DNA of 64,000 bases from LZORAL124-50-18 sp051208045 (GCA_051208045.1 JBPJFY010000003.1:62001-126000), one strand, 5' to 3'; counted from the stretch's first letter, positions 52,109-62,529 are shown. Notes: a model not told the origin generated them from the sequence alone. A program made the numbers and translations.

Positions 52109-53362
52109 ATGGCCAGTCTCAACATGAAAAGAGGGCTCGTGCTCACGTCCAGCACGGTCTCCTTCACCGTTTGTTTCATGATCTGGATGATGTTCGCCGT
52201 CATCGGTATTCCAATCAAAGAACAACTCGGGTTGAATGAAACGCAGTTTGGCCTGCTGGCGGCAACGCCGGTACTGACCGGTTCGTTGACACGCCTGCCG
52301 CTGGGGATGCTCACGGATAGATTCGGCGGACGAATCGTGCTGTTTCTTCTTATGCTCTCAACGGTCGTTCCCATTTATTTCCTCAGCATGGCCACAGAAT
52401 TCTGGCAATTCATCGTTCTGGGCTTGTTTGTCGGCTTGGCGGGCGGCTCTTTTTCCGTCGGGATTGCTTACGTGGCCAAATGGTTCGACAAACAGAACCA
52501 GGGGTTGGCCATGGGGATCTTTGGTGCCGGGAACGCGGGAGCTGCATTAACAAAACTGATCGCGCCGTCTATCGTGGTCGCCTGGGGGTGGCAAATGGTA
52601 CCCACCACCTACGCTGTGATCATGCTCGTCACCGCGATTCTCTTCTGGTTTACCAGCTTCGAAAATAAAGAGCACCGTATTGCCTCCAACGTGACTTTTA
52701 GAGATCAGCTGAAGGTACTCAAAGACCCCAACGTATGGCGATACTGCCAATACTACTCCTTCGTCTTTGGCGGTTATGTGGCTCTCGCGCTGTGGATGAC
52801 CAAATATTACATCGGCGAATATGGCTTTGATATCAAAACCGCCGCGCTGTTGGCTGCTTGTTTCTCCCTGCCAGGGGGAATTTTGCGCGCCATCGGCGGC
52901 TGGTTCTCAGACAAATACGGCGCGCATTCGGTCACCTGGTGGGTCATGTGGGTTTGCTGGATCTGCCTCTTTATCATGTCTTACCCCCAAACCGAATTTA
53001 CGGTAAAAACAGTTGAAGGGCCAAAGACCTTTGAAATTGCCCTGTCACCCACTGTATTCACCATATTAGTGTTTATCGTCGGCGTGGCCATGGCCTTTGG
53101 TAAAGCCTCAGTCTACAAATACATCTCGGATGAATATCCCGACAATATGGGTGCTGTTTCAGGGATAGTGGGGCTCGCCGGGGGGCTCGGAGGATTCATA
53201 CTGCCGGTGATGTTTGGCGTATTGTTGGACCTCACCGCAGTGCGTTCTTCGGCCTTTATGTTGATGTATGGCGTTACCTGGGTTTCACTGATCTGGATGT
53301 ACACCATCGAAGTCAGAAAAACGCCGATTATGGGCAGAACCACTCAACCCGAAAAAACCTGA
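52109..53362 (+). CDS. MFS nitrate/nitrite transporter (NNP family)
   Basis: Twelve-helix major facilitator (417 aa) of the nitrate-nitrite porter family. The two NNP signature glycine-rich helices are present: GLAGGSFSVGIAYVAKWF with MGIFGAGNAGAAL in the first half, and SGIVGLAGGLGGFILPVM in the second. The MFS motif GMLTDRFGGR also occurs. It imports nitrate or nitrite or exchanges them. Assignment to NarK or NasA cannot be made here, as no nitrate or nitrite reductase lies nearby. GGGAG six bases before ATG 52109 fixes the start. Confidence 0.9.
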   Translation: MASLNMKRGLVLTSSTVSFTVCFMIWMMFAVIGIPIKEQLGLNETQFGLLAATPVLTGSLTRLPLGMLTDRFGGRIVLFLLMLSTVVPIYFLSMATEFWQFIVLGLFVGLAGGSFSVGIAYVAKWFDKQNQGLAMGIFGAGNAGAALTKLIAPSIVVAWGWQMVPTTYAVIMLVTAILFWFTSFENKEHRIASNVTFRDQLKVLKDPNVWRYCQYYSFVFGGYVALALWMTKYYIGEYGFDIKTAALLAACFSLPGGILRAIGGWFSDKYGAHSVTWWVMWVCWICLFIMSYPQTEFTVKTVEGPKTFEIALSPTVFTILVFIVGVAMAFGKASVYKYISDEYPDNMGAVSGIVGLAGGLGGFILPVMFGVLLDLTAVRSSAFMLMYGVTWVSLIWMYTIEVRKTPIMGRTTQPEKT

Positions 53363-53393
53363 ACGTACTGCACCTGAACGTACCATAAAAGCA

Positions 53394-53418
53394 GCGGGGC
53401 CATCATTACCCGCCCCGC
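53394..53418 (+). terminator. GC-rich hairpin after the MFS gene
   Basis: GCGGGG and CCCCGC pair across 13 bases, 32 bases past the stop codon. There is no U-tract, so it is only a possible terminator. A direct repeat CTGAACGTAC lies just before it. Confidence 0.35.
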
Positions 53419-53501
53419 AAGCACCATTGCACCACACATTCCTCTGGCAATTCGGCAAATCTTGGCATAGATTGGGAGCACGCACTCAAGGAGCCAAATG
53501 A

Positions 53502-54584
53502 ATGCCCCGCACACGTCCGCAACGAGCCAGACTTCATCGTGTTTTTCCTTTCACAGCACTCCTTGCCGGTCTTCTGCTTTCTGTTTCAGGCTGCGACGAT
53601 TCCAATCAGAGCCAATCAGCGCAAAAAAGCACAAAATATCAAACGCATTGGGTAGAAGTTTATACTGTCACACCCACAACGCATGCGTTGAAACGCACGC
53701 GTTCCGGCACCATCAGCGCACAAACGGTCATCGACATTTATCCGCAGGAGGAGGGACAAATCCGTGAACTACCTCATCACGAAGGAGATCAGGTGCGTAA
53801 AGATGAAGTGTTGCTCAAGCTTGATGATTCCTTACTTCAAGCGCAATTAGCGCGAGCGACCGCATTGAGACAGCAAGTCGAAATGGACTTACAGCGATTA
53901 AAAACGCTTTTTGCCAAACAGCTGGCGCCTGCAGATGAAGTTGGTTTGAAGGAAACGGAATTAGCAGTCGCCCGATCCGACGAAGCTGTCCTGCGCACGC
54001 GATTAAACTTTACGACGATTCGGTCGCCTCTGAATGCCACCGTGATGGCTCGTCTCGCAGAACCCGGCAGTGTTGCACAAAAACAAACCCATGTTCTGAC
54101 ACTAGCCAATCTTGATGCTTTGGTCACTGAGATGGAAGTCTCGGAACTCCTGCTTTCCAGCATCCAGGTGGGCATGGCTGTGAGTTTACACATTGATGCG
54201 CTGAAGCAAACGGTGGAAGGTCAGGTAGCGCGGATCTATCCGGGAATTGACGCACGCACACGCCAAGGGCGGGTTGATATTCAATTCAGCAATCCCGGCG
54301 GACGAGCGCGCCCCGGCCAGTATGTTCGGGGGCAGTTTGAGTTCCGTATCGAAAATGCCATATTTCTCCCTTTCCGTGCGGTACAAAAAAATGATGAAAC
54401 GCTGTTCGTCTGGATGATTAATGAAAACGGTAAAGCGGAGCGGCGGACAATTCAAACCGGCATTCAACAGGGAGACCATGTCGAAGTTGTCAGCGGATTG
54501 TCATCCGGGGAAAGTGTGATCACTCGTGGCTTTCTGGATTTAAAAGCGGGCAAGTCTGTAACAGTGGTATCACACGATGACTGA
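53502..54584 (+). CDS. RND efflux periplasmic adaptor (membrane fusion) lipoprotein
   Basis: Adaptor of 360 aa that links an RND pump to an outer-membrane channel. It has a signal sequence with lipobox LLSVSGC/D, so it is lipid-anchored. The HlyD-like biotinyl-lipoyl half-motif (IRELPHHEGDQVRKDEVLLKLDD), an alpha-hairpin, and the second half-motif (TIRSPLNATVMARLAEPGSV) are in order, followed by beta-barrel and membrane-proximal domains. AAGGAG eight bases before ATG 53502 supports the start. It overlaps the pump gene by eight bases. No outer-membrane factor gene follows. Confidence 0.92.
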   Translation: MPRTRPQRARLHRVFPFTALLAGLLLSVSGCDDSNQSQSAQKSTKYQTHWVEVYTVTPTTHALKRTRSGTISAQTVIDIYPQEEGQIRELPHHEGDQVRKDEVLLKLDDSLLQAQLARATALRQQVEMDLQRLKTLFAKQLAPADEVGLKETELAVARSDEAVLRTRLNFTTIRSPLNATVMARLAEPGSVAQKQTHVLTLANLDALVTEMEVSELLLSSIQVGMAVSLHIDALKQTVEGQVARIYPGIDARTRQGRVDIQFSNPGGRARPGQYVRGQFEFRIENAIFLPFRAVQKNDETLFVWMINENGKAERRTIQTGIQQGDHVEVVSGLSSGESVITRGFLDLKAGKSVTVVSHDD

Positions 54585-57500
54585 TACCCAGAAAACTCAA
54601 GCTGTGTCCGAACAGCGGCACCAATCCGGCATTGCCGCCTGGTCCGTTCGTCACCCCGTCGGGGTGAGCATGATTGCCCTTGCGGTTATCGTACTGGGCA
54701 GTTTTTCGCTGGCGCGTCTGTCTATCGACCTTCTTCCCCACATTATCTATCCGGAAATTCGGGTACGCATCCTCGATCCCGGGGTCACCGCTTCCGTCAT
54801 GGAGGACAAAGTCACGCGGCAATTGGAGGAACAACTTGCCATTACGGAAAATGCGGTACAGGTACAGTCGCAAACGAGCATGGGAAACACCAGCGTTGAT
54901 CTTGCGTTTCAGTTCGGCACCGACATCGACATTGCATTACGCGACGCGAGTACCCGCCTGGATCGAGCCAAACGATTCCTGCCGGAGTCGATCAATCCGC
55001 CCATTATTTTCAAGTTCGACCCCTCGCAAATTCCTGTCACCGAATTTGTGGTGACATCGCCCCTCTGGTCCCCCCTGGAACTGCGGGACTGGGCTGACCA
55101 CAAAATGCGGAACTGGTTTGTGAACCTGCCTGGCGTGGCTGCGGTAGAAGTGGGCGGCGGCCAACTCAGGGAGATTCACATTCTCCCGGACCAGTATCGA
55201 TTACAGGCCGTAGGGCTCACACTGGAAGACGTGATTTCAGCGGTACAGAATCACAATGTCGATGAGCCCGTGGGCCGCCTGAGCGTACCCGGCAGGGAAT
55301 TGTCCGGTCAGATCAGCAACCGGTTCTCTTCGGTGGCTGAAATTGGTCAGGTTCGCGTGAACACCAGACAAAACACACAGGCAACGCCCATCTATCTGCA
55401 TGAAGTCGCCACCGTCATCGACACCGCAGATCAGGAGCGTATCAGGATAAGAGCAAACGGCATCAGTGGCGTTAAAATATCCATCCAGAAACAACCCGCA
55501 GCAAATACGGTGGATGTTGTGGAGGCTGTACTCCAACAGTTACGTTGGTTAAAGCAGCAGAACTTACTTCCGGAGGCTGTGCAGCTTATTCCGGTATCGG
55601 ATCAATCGGTTTACATTCGCCAATCGCTTCAAAACTCCACAAAGGCAGCGATTTCCGGTGCTCTGCTGGCCATGGCAGTGGTGTATTTTTTCCTGGGAAA
55701 CATTCGTCGCACGCTGATCATCGGCAGTGCGATTCCCATCGCCATCATGGTAACCTTCGTGCTCATGGGGGCTGGTGGGCTGACATTGAACATTATGACA
55801 CTGGGTGGCCTGGCGCTTGGGATCGGCATGCTTGTCGATAACACCATCGTCATGATGGAAAACATCTACCGGCATCAAACGGAGGGGGAAGCACCGTCCG
55901 TCGCCGCACAGTCTGCGTCTACGGAAGTAAGTAGTGCTATCATTGCATCAACAACCACCAACCTTGCCGCCGTTCTACCCTTTCTCTTTGTCAGCGGCCT
56001 TACCGGCCTGCTCTTCAGAGAGTTAATTTTTACCATTTCTGCCGCGATTCTCGCTTCACTGGTGATCGCCATCACGCTGGTTCCCGCCTTGGCGGCGAAG
56101 GTACCGGCCCACAACCCTGGATCAACGGCATCCAATCACCCCGGGCAATCCATTCGGCAAGCTATCCTTCATTTCACAACGTTCCTTCAACACATCTATG
56201 TAGCCACGCTCGAAAATTGCCTGAGAGTGCGGGTGGTCATCGTACTACTTTTCCTGGCAGGGCTTGGCCTCTCCCTGCACTTTATGATGCAAAAGTCGCA
56301 AATTTTCCTCCCCAAATTTGACGATGGCTTGATCACTGTGCGAGTTACCGGTGACCCCGGTGCGCCGGTGGAACAACTCGATGAACAAATCCGACGCCTG
56401 GAAGACCTGATCCAGGCAGATCCTCACGTAGAAATGGTGTACAGCCTTGTCGGCGGCTCAGTGTTTGGCCGATCTCAACGTGAAGTATCGAACCGTGCCA
56501 GTATGGTGATTCAGTTAACTCCGCTTGGAGAGCGTGTTATGTCCAGCGGACAGTGGATGGGGCGCATGCAACAGCAAGTAACATCCCTGGCACTGGCCGG
56601 TATTAAAATCCGGATGTTTCAACGGGGCATCCGCGGATTACGCACTGGATCCCATGATGACGATGTAAGCATTCGCATCCAGGGGGATGATTTTAGTAGC
56701 CTCGAACAAATCGCTGAACAATTGGCAAGCGCTCTCAGAAACTTTCCTTGGGTGACCAACGTTCGTCATTCCCTCGAAGAAGAAACCACTGAGATTCACT
56801 TCACCATCGACAGAGCACGGTTGTCTGATCTGGGTTTACGCGTAGCCGATGTCAAACGCACGTTGTCCGTCGCCTTGGAAGGGGAAACCATTTCCAGTTT
56901 CATCGAATCTGACCGCGAACACGATATCGTGCTCAGATTTCCCGCTGCAAACCAGCATACGTTAGAGTATCTGAACGGCTTATTTGTGTATTCGAACAAT
57001 TCCAACCTGGTGGTTCCACTGGCGGAGGTGGTGTCGTTTACGCTCAGAAAAGCGCCCGTTTCCATCCTGAGAGATAATCAAATGCGCATTGCAGAGGTCA
57101 GTGCGAGTTTAAAAGAGGGTGCGAGTGAATCGCACACGGGTGAACAGATTGACCAGCTCATCGCCAACACCGCTCTACCCTCAGGATTCAGTCTCTACAA
57201 TGGTGGGAGCCAGGAAGCACTGCATTCCGCAGTCAATACCACACGAACGCTGCTCGCGCTGGCATTATTCCTTGTCTTTGTCGTCATGGCGGTGCAATAC
57301 GAAGCGCTGCTGAACCCCCTTGTTATCCTCTTGAGCGTACCCTTTGCCATCATCGGCGTTTCCACCGGGCTTGCCTTGATGGATATGCCCGTCTCCATGC
57401 CTGTCTGGCTGGGATTAATTATGCTTGCGGGCATCGTGGTGAACAATGCCATCGTGTTTGTTGAGTATATTGAACTGCAAAGAGACAAGGGACTGAGTAA

Positions 57501-57726
57501 AGTTTCCGCGATCCTGGAAGCCGGGCGCTTACGGCTGCGCCCTATTCTCATGACCACGCTGACGACGGTGATCGGCATGTTACCGCTGGCCATCGGCACG
57601 GGGGAAGGGTCTGAAATGCTTCAGCCACTGGCCATCAGTATTGTGTCCGGACTTTCATTTTCCCTGTTCGTCAGCCTGATACTCATCCCCGTGATGTATG
57701 ATCTACTTCACATCGCCAGGCGGTGA
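54577..57726 (+). CDS. RND-family efflux transporter permease
   Basis: Large pump subunit (1049 aa) with two repeats of one helix, a porter/docking loop of about 300 residues and five more helices. Motif A/D-like helix 4 reads GLALGIGMLVDNTIVMMEN: where AcrB has two adjacent Asp, this protein has Asp-Asn, like the SwrC/Bacteroides-type branch. Helix 10 keeps LIMLAGIVVNNAIVFVEYI and the helix 11 region LRPILMTTLTTVIGMLPLA. It probably exports small organic compounds by proton antiport. It pairs with the preceding adaptor. The substrate is unknown. Confidence 0.92.
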   Translation: MTDTQKTQAVSEQRHQSGIAAWSVRHPVGVSMIALAVIVLGSFSLARLSIDLLPHIIYPEIRVRILDPGVTASVMEDKVTRQLEEQLAITENAVQVQSQTSMGNTSVDLAFQFGTDIDIALRDASTRLDRAKRFLPESINPPIIFKFDPSQIPVTEFVVTSPLWSPLELRDWADHKMRNWFVNLPGVAAVEVGGGQLREIHILPDQYRLQAVGLTLEDVISAVQNHNVDEPVGRLSVPGRELSGQISNRFSSVAEIGQVRVNTRQNTQATPIYLHEVATVIDTADQERIRIRANGISGVKISIQKQPAANTVDVVEAVLQQLRWLKQQNLLPEAVQLIPVSDQSVYIRQSLQNSTKAAISGALLAMAVVYFFLGNIRRTLIIGSAIPIAIMVTFVLMGAGGLTLNIMTLGGLALGIGMLVDNTIVMMENIYRHQTEGEAPSVAAQSASTEVSSAIIASTTTNLAAVLPFLFVSGLTGLLFRELIFTISAAILASLVIAITLVPALAAKVPAHNPGSTASNHPGQSIRQAILHFTTFLQHIYVATLENCLRVRVVIVLLFLAGLGLSLHFMMQKSQIFLPKFDDGLITVRVTGDPGAPVEQLDEQIRRLEDLIQADPHVEMVYSLVGGSVFGRSQREVSNRASMVIQLTPLGERVMSSGQWMGRMQQQVTSLALAGIKIRMFQRGIRGLRTGSHDDDVSIRIQGDDFSSLEQIAEQLASALRNFPWVTNVRHSLEEETTEIHFTIDRARLSDLGLRVADVKRTLSVALEGETISSFIESDREHDIVLRFPAANQHTLEYLNGLFVYSNNSNLVVPLAEVVSFTLRKAPVSILRDNQMRIAEVSASLKEGASESHTGEQIDQLIANTALPSGFSLYNGGSQEALHSAVNTTRTLLALALFLVFVVMAVQYEALLNPLVILLSVPFAIIGVSTGLALMDMPVSMPVWLGLIMLAGIVVNNAIVFVEYIELQRDKGLSKVSAILEAGRLRLRPILMTTLTTVIGMLPLAIGTGEGSEMLQPLAISIVSGLSFSLFVSLILIPVMYDLLHIARR

Positions 57727-57738
57727 CTGCGTGGCGCA

Positions 57739-58887
57739 TCAATGCACTTTTTTAGCGAATTCACTTGCCCAAGCCTTTGTTTTGTCCTGGTGACACACCA
57801 AACAAGCACGATCCAGTGAAAGCCAGGCTTTTCGATCCTCATCTACCGCCATGAATTTGCCGTCTTCCGTAAACATGTTCCAGCTGCTATCCAACGAGAT
57901 ACGAAACACATGGCCTCGCACATCGCCTTCCGGAATCTCCCCTTCAGCAGTCTGGTGTTTTACTGCCACCGCAGATTTGGCAGTGCGTGGCATGTGACAC
58001 GAAATGCATTCCGAGCGGTGTCCCTCAGTTTCCAACTTTACGGTTTGCTGTGCGTGACAACTCAAGCATGTTTTCTTCGGCCCTCTATAACCACCCCCAC
58101 CGTACTTCACACTTTTATGTGGCTCGTGACAGGCGATACACTTCAGTGCTTTATGGGGGGAAGCCAGCAAGTCTTCATATTGTTCATGATGTTTAACCAA
58201 TCCCCCACTTGCATCAATCTGCGTAACCTCGCCTCTTTTGTGGCAGTCGCCACAGCGTTCTTCCACGGAGAGCTTCGCTGTTTCGGGGTCGGCAACGTGC
58301 TTGCTGCCTGCACCATGACACCCTTCACAGGTAACGCCTGGTTGCGCCCAGGTGCCATGTATTCCAGGCAAACCATCCTGATGGGGCCCTTTCTCACCCG
58401 TTGGTACCCAGCCAGTGGTATGACATTCGCCACAGGTGTATGGTTTACGCGGTGACTTCTTCGCATCATACCCTGTCCAATGGGTGTCTTTCTTCAAGTG
58501 GGCGTTTGGCAGATTATATTGTCTCTGCGTGTCGCCGGTCAGAATATACCCCTCTTTATCCATAAACCGTGCTTTCCAGGCATAGCCGCCAATCACGTAA
58601 GACAGATCATCCCAATTCAGGCCTTCCGGCGGATTGGGCACACCCGGTGAGGTACCGTTTGGATACGTCGGTGCACTCCCCGCCAGTTTTTGTATTTTGT
58701 ACGGGTGACCAGTGCGCAAGTAGGATTTGTACTCACTGTTGTGACACTTTTTACAGGTGAGGTCCCCCACATAGTCCAATTGGGCCGATACGTGGGGAGA
58801 CAGTATGAATAGTACACAGAAAACGAGCAGAGCGATCTTTGTGGTTGTGGCTGAAGAAAAACTAAACGGGTGTGAATAATAGACCAT
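57739..58887 (-). CDS. exported octaheme c-type cytochrome
   Basis: Periplasmic cytochrome (382 aa from ATG 58887, AGGA upstream) with a signal peptide ending HVSAQ. Eight CxxCH haem sites are visible: CKKCH, CGECH, CEGCH, CGDCH, CIACH, CLSCH, CISCH and CLVCH. The first lies near residue 45, the next seven span 152-366, and there are many extra His residues for bis-His ligation. The order recalls cytochrome c554/multihaem electron-transfer proteins; no CxxCK site of NrfA is present. It probably carries electrons between periplasmic partners. It lies downstream of chrA and the molybdenum hydroxylase on the same strand. Confidence 0.9.
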   Translation of the reverse strand: MVYYSHPFSFSSATTTKIALLVFCVLFILSPHVSAQLDYVGDLTCKKCHNSEYKSYLRTGHPYKIQKLAGSAPTYPNGTSPGVPNPPEGLNWDDLSYVIGGYAWKARFMDKEGYILTGDTQRQYNLPNAHLKKDTHWTGYDAKKSPRKPYTCGECHTTGWVPTGEKGPHQDGLPGIHGTWAQPGVTCEGCHGAGSKHVADPETAKLSVEERCGDCHKRGEVTQIDASGGLVKHHEQYEDLLASPHKALKCIACHEPHKSVKYGGGGYRGPKKTCLSCHAQQTVKLETEGHRSECISCHMPRTAKSAVAVKHQTAEGEIPEGDVRGHVFRISLDSSWNMFTEDGKFMAVDEDRKAWLSLDRACLVCHQDKTKAWASEFAKKVH

Positions 58888-58991
58888 GGCGAGATTCCTC
58901 AATCATGCAATCACTCTACACTGTAGTCTATCTCCTTACTTATTATCAGGTTAAACACCACTGAATTTGACGACGATCAATTATTCACCAC

Positions 58992-60206
58992 TCAAACGAT
59001 CACAGACAAGGTAACGCACCAGCACACAATAAACAGTGGTGACAATTTCGCGATTTGAAGCAATCCCAACGCCACCAGGCCAATGGCTAAATCTTTCCCG
59101 GACAGGATTCCTGAAGTAAATATCGGGTCGTACAAAGCTGCTCCGAGAATTCCCACCACCGCAGCGTTTACACCGGCCAAGGCGTTCACTATGCGGTGAT
59201 TTCCTGCGAGCTGCATCCAGATGGGCAATACCGCTAAAACCAGTAAGAAGCCGGGCAGGAAAATGCTTAACAACGCAAGCACCGCCGTTGGAATGCTCAC
59301 AGTGGCGTCCCCCATGAGCGCGCCCAGATAGGCGGCAAAGGAAAACATTGGGCCCGGAATGGCTTGAGCAGCCCCATATCCCGCCAAAAACTGCTCATCA
59401 GACACCCAACCTGGTACCACCAATGTTTCTTCCAGCAAAGGCAATACCACGTGTCCGCCCCCAAACACCAGGGCTCCGGACCGATAAAATGCCTCACTAA
59501 TGCTGAAGAGCCCGCCCACGCTCAAGGAAAGCACGGGTAACCCCAGCAAAAGCGCTACAAAAAGTAGAAAAAACCATTTACTGGCTGTTTTCCCATAAGG
59601 AACAGTCAGGCTACCTTGGCCGCAGACGGGTGTATTCCTGCAATATTTCACACCCACCAAAGCACCGACAGCGATGGCGATTAACTGCACGAATGGATGT
59701 GCGATCCAAAGCACAACGGCGGCGGAGAGGATGGCGATGTACTTACGGGTGGCATCGAAACACAGTTTTTTGCTCATCCCCATTAAGGCATCGGCAACCA
59801 CGACAAAAGCGACCACTTTCAAACCATGCACGATGGATTCACCCATGCCTGCGGGTATGGCGGGCAACATCATCGCAAAAAGAATGAGCAACAGTGCAGA
59901 GGGCGCGGTAAAGCCGACAAAAGCGGCCGCCCCACCCCACCAGCCAGCTCGCAACAAGCCAAGACTGAAACCTAACTGACTGCTTGCGGGTCCAGGTAAA
60001 AACTGACACAGTGCCAGTAATTGCGCATACTGATCATCGCTGAGCCAGCGGCGTTTCTGAACAAACTCCTGCCGAAAATAAGCTAAATGCGCAATCGGTC
60101 CCCCGAACGACGTGCACCCCAAACGCAGAAAAGCCAACCAAACCTCTACTACCGATCCATAGGGCGCTTTTGTTTGCGTTGGGGCAGATCCATTCATCTC
60201 TCTCAT
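58992..60206 (-). CDS. chrA: chromate transporter ChrA (long, two CHR domains)
   Basis: Inner-membrane protein (404 aa) of the CHR superfamily, which exports chromate. The N-terminal CHR domain has LGCTSFGGPIAHLAYF and QFLPGPASSQLG, and the C-terminal one has GALVFGGGHVVLPLLEE and AQAIPGPMFSFAAYLG, as in the fused long form with about 10-12 helices. ATG 60206 is the first start; ATG 60197 is also possible. It lies between the molybdopterin subunit and the cytochrome on the same strand; a functional link is not evident. Confidence 0.9.
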   Translation of the reverse strand: MREMNGSAPTQTKAPYGSVVEVWLAFLRLGCTSFGGPIAHLAYFRQEFVQKRRWLSDDQYAQLLALCQFLPGPASSQLGFSLGLLRAGWWGGAAAFVGFTAPSALLLILFAMMLPAIPAGMGESIVHGLKVVAFVVVADALMGMSKKLCFDATRKYIAILSAAVVLWIAHPFVQLIAIAVGALVGVKYCRNTPVCGQGSLTVPYGKTASKWFFLLFVALLLGLPVLSLSVGGLFSISEAFYRSGALVFGGGHVVLPLLEETLVVPGWVSDEQFLAGYGAAQAIPGPMFSFAAYLGALMGDATVSIPTAVLALLSIFLPGFLLVLAVLPIWMQLAGNHRIVNALAGVNAAVVGILGAALYDPIFTSGILSGKDLAIGLVALGLLQIAKLSPLFIVCWCVTLSVIV

Positions 60207-60286
60207 CGTATCCTACACTGGTCCAAAGCCTTTACTGGCCACGGAGGATACTACGGGTTTATGACAAAATGAAGCTTGCCTCAAGC

Positions 60287-62515
60287 CTACCCAGGTAACC
60301 TCAGCGGCAAGGAACGCGGGCGTTGCCCGGTTGCCCGGAACACCGCGTTGGCAATTGCGGGTGCTATTGGTGGTACACCAGGCTCACCAACCCCACTGGG
60401 GTTCTCCTTGCTCTCCACAATCTCAACAATGATCTCTGGCGATTTCTGCATTCTCAACAACGGGTAGTCATCAAAATTTGATTGTTGCACCTGCCCGTTG
60501 TCATAGGTGATTTCGCCATAAAGCGCTGCCGTGATACCAAAAATAATTCCGCTTTCCATTTGCGACCGAACCACGTCGGGATTCACTGCAATTCCGCAAT
60601 CCACGACGCAATACACACGATGAACACGGATTTCAGCCTGTGCTTCCACTGAAATTTCCACCACCTGTGCTACATAGCTGTGGAAACTTTCATGTACCGC
60701 AATGCCGCGGTAAATCCCGGCTGGCGTATCACTCCCCCAACGGGCGAGCTTCGCAACACGCGCTAATACATTGTGCTCCCGTGAATCTTTTTTGAGGTGA
60801 CGCACACGAAACTCGTACGGGTCCTCACCGGACTCATGCGCCAGCTCATCAATAAAACTTTCGACGTAAAACGCATTTTGTGAGTGCCCCACGGATCGCC
60901 AGAAAGAAATGGGCACACCCGCATCTGCATGCGTATGTCTCACCGAAATACTGGAAAACTGGTAGGGCACATTATCCGCTCCTTCGTACGGGGAAGAGTC
61001 TTCCGGAATAATAATACCTTGCATGGCCAAACCCATTTTACCCAGAAGTCCGTAAGTGAACTTAGGTGACCATGGGTACTGGGCGGGTGCTGCATCATCA
61101 ATGAACCAATCAAACAATTTTGGCGCCACGATTTGATGATCCCAGCCAGTGACGCCACCTGTTTGATCAAACGTGGCCCGTAACCGATGCCAGGTTGCCG
61201 GCCGAAACCAGTCATGGCGCGTATCCTCCTCACGGGACCAGATGAGTTTGACTGGCTTCCCGGCAATCGCTGAGATCTCTGCTGCCTCAGCGACGAAATC
61301 CTGGGTCAGTCGACGCCCGAAGCCTCCACCAATGGCGGTGACATGCACGGTCACATCACTGGGTGACAGATTCGTGACCTTTGCCACCGCAATTCTCGCC
61401 ATATCCGGCGCTTGCGTCGGTGCCCACACGGTGGCTTTGCCTGCCTCCACGGAGACCACACAATTCATGGGTTCCAACGTCGCGTGTGCCAAAAAAGGCG
61501 TATGGTATGTGGCCTCAAAAACTCGCCCTGCCTGAGCAACGGCGTCATCAAAATCGCCCTCCGACCGAATTGTCTTGCCAGCATCCGCATCCGCAGCCTG
61601 CTTAAACGCATCAAACATGCCGGCAGAGGAGAACGCATCCTTGTCTGATGCAGACCAGGAAACTTTTAACAACGTTTGCGCTTTACGTGCCTGCCAATAT
61701 TGACCGGCAAGCACTGCTACCCCGCCCGAGGTTTCAAAAATACGATGTACCCCTGGGGAGTGCCAGGCTTCAGATTTATCGAAAGAAACGACTTTCGCCC
61801 CGTACACCGGCGCACGGGTAAGCACCGCATAAAGCATATCCGGCACTTCAATGTCTATTCCGTAATCAGTCTTCCCAGTGACCTTGCCTTGAATATCCAG
61901 GCGCTTGTTTTGCTTACCGATGTATTTGAATTCATGAGGTGCTTTCAGCGTTGGATTATCCGGTACCGGCTGCCGGGCCGCCAATTCAGTCAGCTCTCCA
62001 TAGCCTAAAACCTTGCCAGTACCCACATGAATGACCTTGCCATCTTCCGTTTTGCACTCGCCCATATCACTTTGGAATACAGAGGCGCCCGCGCTGTGCA
62101 GCATCATGCGTGCTGTCGCGCCCGCATGACGAATTTGCCCCCAACTGGAGGACATGCTATTGCTTCCCCCCGTCATTTGTAATCCGTAATCAGGATTACG
62201 GTAAACATTGGCCACTGGAGCATATTCCACCTCAATTGTCGAAGGAGCCACATCCAGCTCTTCAGCAATTAATGTCGTTAATCCCGTATAGGTGCCCTGC
62301 CCCATTTCTACGCGATCCAACACGAAGGTGATCCGCCCATCTTTTGCAATTTCCAACCAGGCGTTTGCTTCCCAGGTTCCCTTCTCTTCGCCGGATTGCG
62401 ACAGGGTGGCACACCCTGGCAACATTACCCCCAGAGAAAATCCTCCGGCTGCCGTCGCAGACGCCTTCAAAAAATTCCTGCGCGTTGTACTGATACTCAA
62501 CTGATCGATACTCAT
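60287..62515 (-). CDS. molybdopterin-binding subunit of a periplasmic aldehyde/N-heterocycle oxidoreductase (IorB type)
   Basis: Large subunit (742 aa) of the xanthine-oxidase family, with a twin-arginine signal (STTRRNFLKASATAAGG) for export of the folded enzyme. Molybdenum-cofactor motifs include ELDVAPSTIEVEYAPV, GGGFGRRL and the C-terminal catalytic-Glu region GVGEPGVPPIAPAIANA. The arrangement without a FAD subunit matches isoquinoline 1-oxidoreductase-type enzymes that pass electrons to cytochrome c. GAGGGGG stands upstream of ATG 62515. It starts 14 bases after the iron-sulfur subunit gene. The substrate (aldehyde or N-heterocycle) is not determined. Confidence 0.9.
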   Translation of the reverse strand: MSIDQLSISTTRRNFLKASATAAGGFSLGVMLPGCATLSQSGEEKGTWEANAWLEIAKDGRITFVLDRVEMGQGTYTGLTTLIAEELDVAPSTIEVEYAPVANVYRNPDYGLQMTGGSNSMSSSWGQIRHAGATARMMLHSAGASVFQSDMGECKTEDGKVIHVGTGKVLGYGELTELAARQPVPDNPTLKAPHEFKYIGKQNKRLDIQGKVTGKTDYGIDIEVPDMLYAVLTRAPVYGAKVVSFDKSEAWHSPGVHRIFETSGGVAVLAGQYWQARKAQTLLKVSWSASDKDAFSSAGMFDAFKQAADADAGKTIRSEGDFDDAVAQAGRVFEATYHTPFLAHATLEPMNCVVSVEAGKATVWAPTQAPDMARIAVAKVTNLSPSDVTVHVTAIGGGFGRRLTQDFVAEAAEISAIAGKPVKLIWSREEDTRHDWFRPATWHRLRATFDQTGGVTGWDHQIVAPKLFDWFIDDAAPAQYPWSPKFTYGLLGKMGLAMQGIIIPEDSSPYEGADNVPYQFSSISVRHTHADAGVPISFWRSVGHSQNAFYVESFIDELAHESGEDPYEFRVRHLKKDSREHNVLARVAKLARWGSDTPAGIYRGIAVHESFHSYVAQVVEISVEAQAEIRVHRVYCVVDCGIAVNPDVVRSQMESGIIFGITAALYGEITYDNGQVQQSNFDDYPLLRMQKSPEIIVEIVESKENPSGVGEPGVPPIAPAIANAVFRATGQRPRSLPLRLPG

Positions 62516-62529
62516 CTGCCCCTACCCCC

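Noticed and set aside
54674..55179. several open frames inside the RND gene
   Set aside because: They are shadows of the RND frame, whose motifs are clear.
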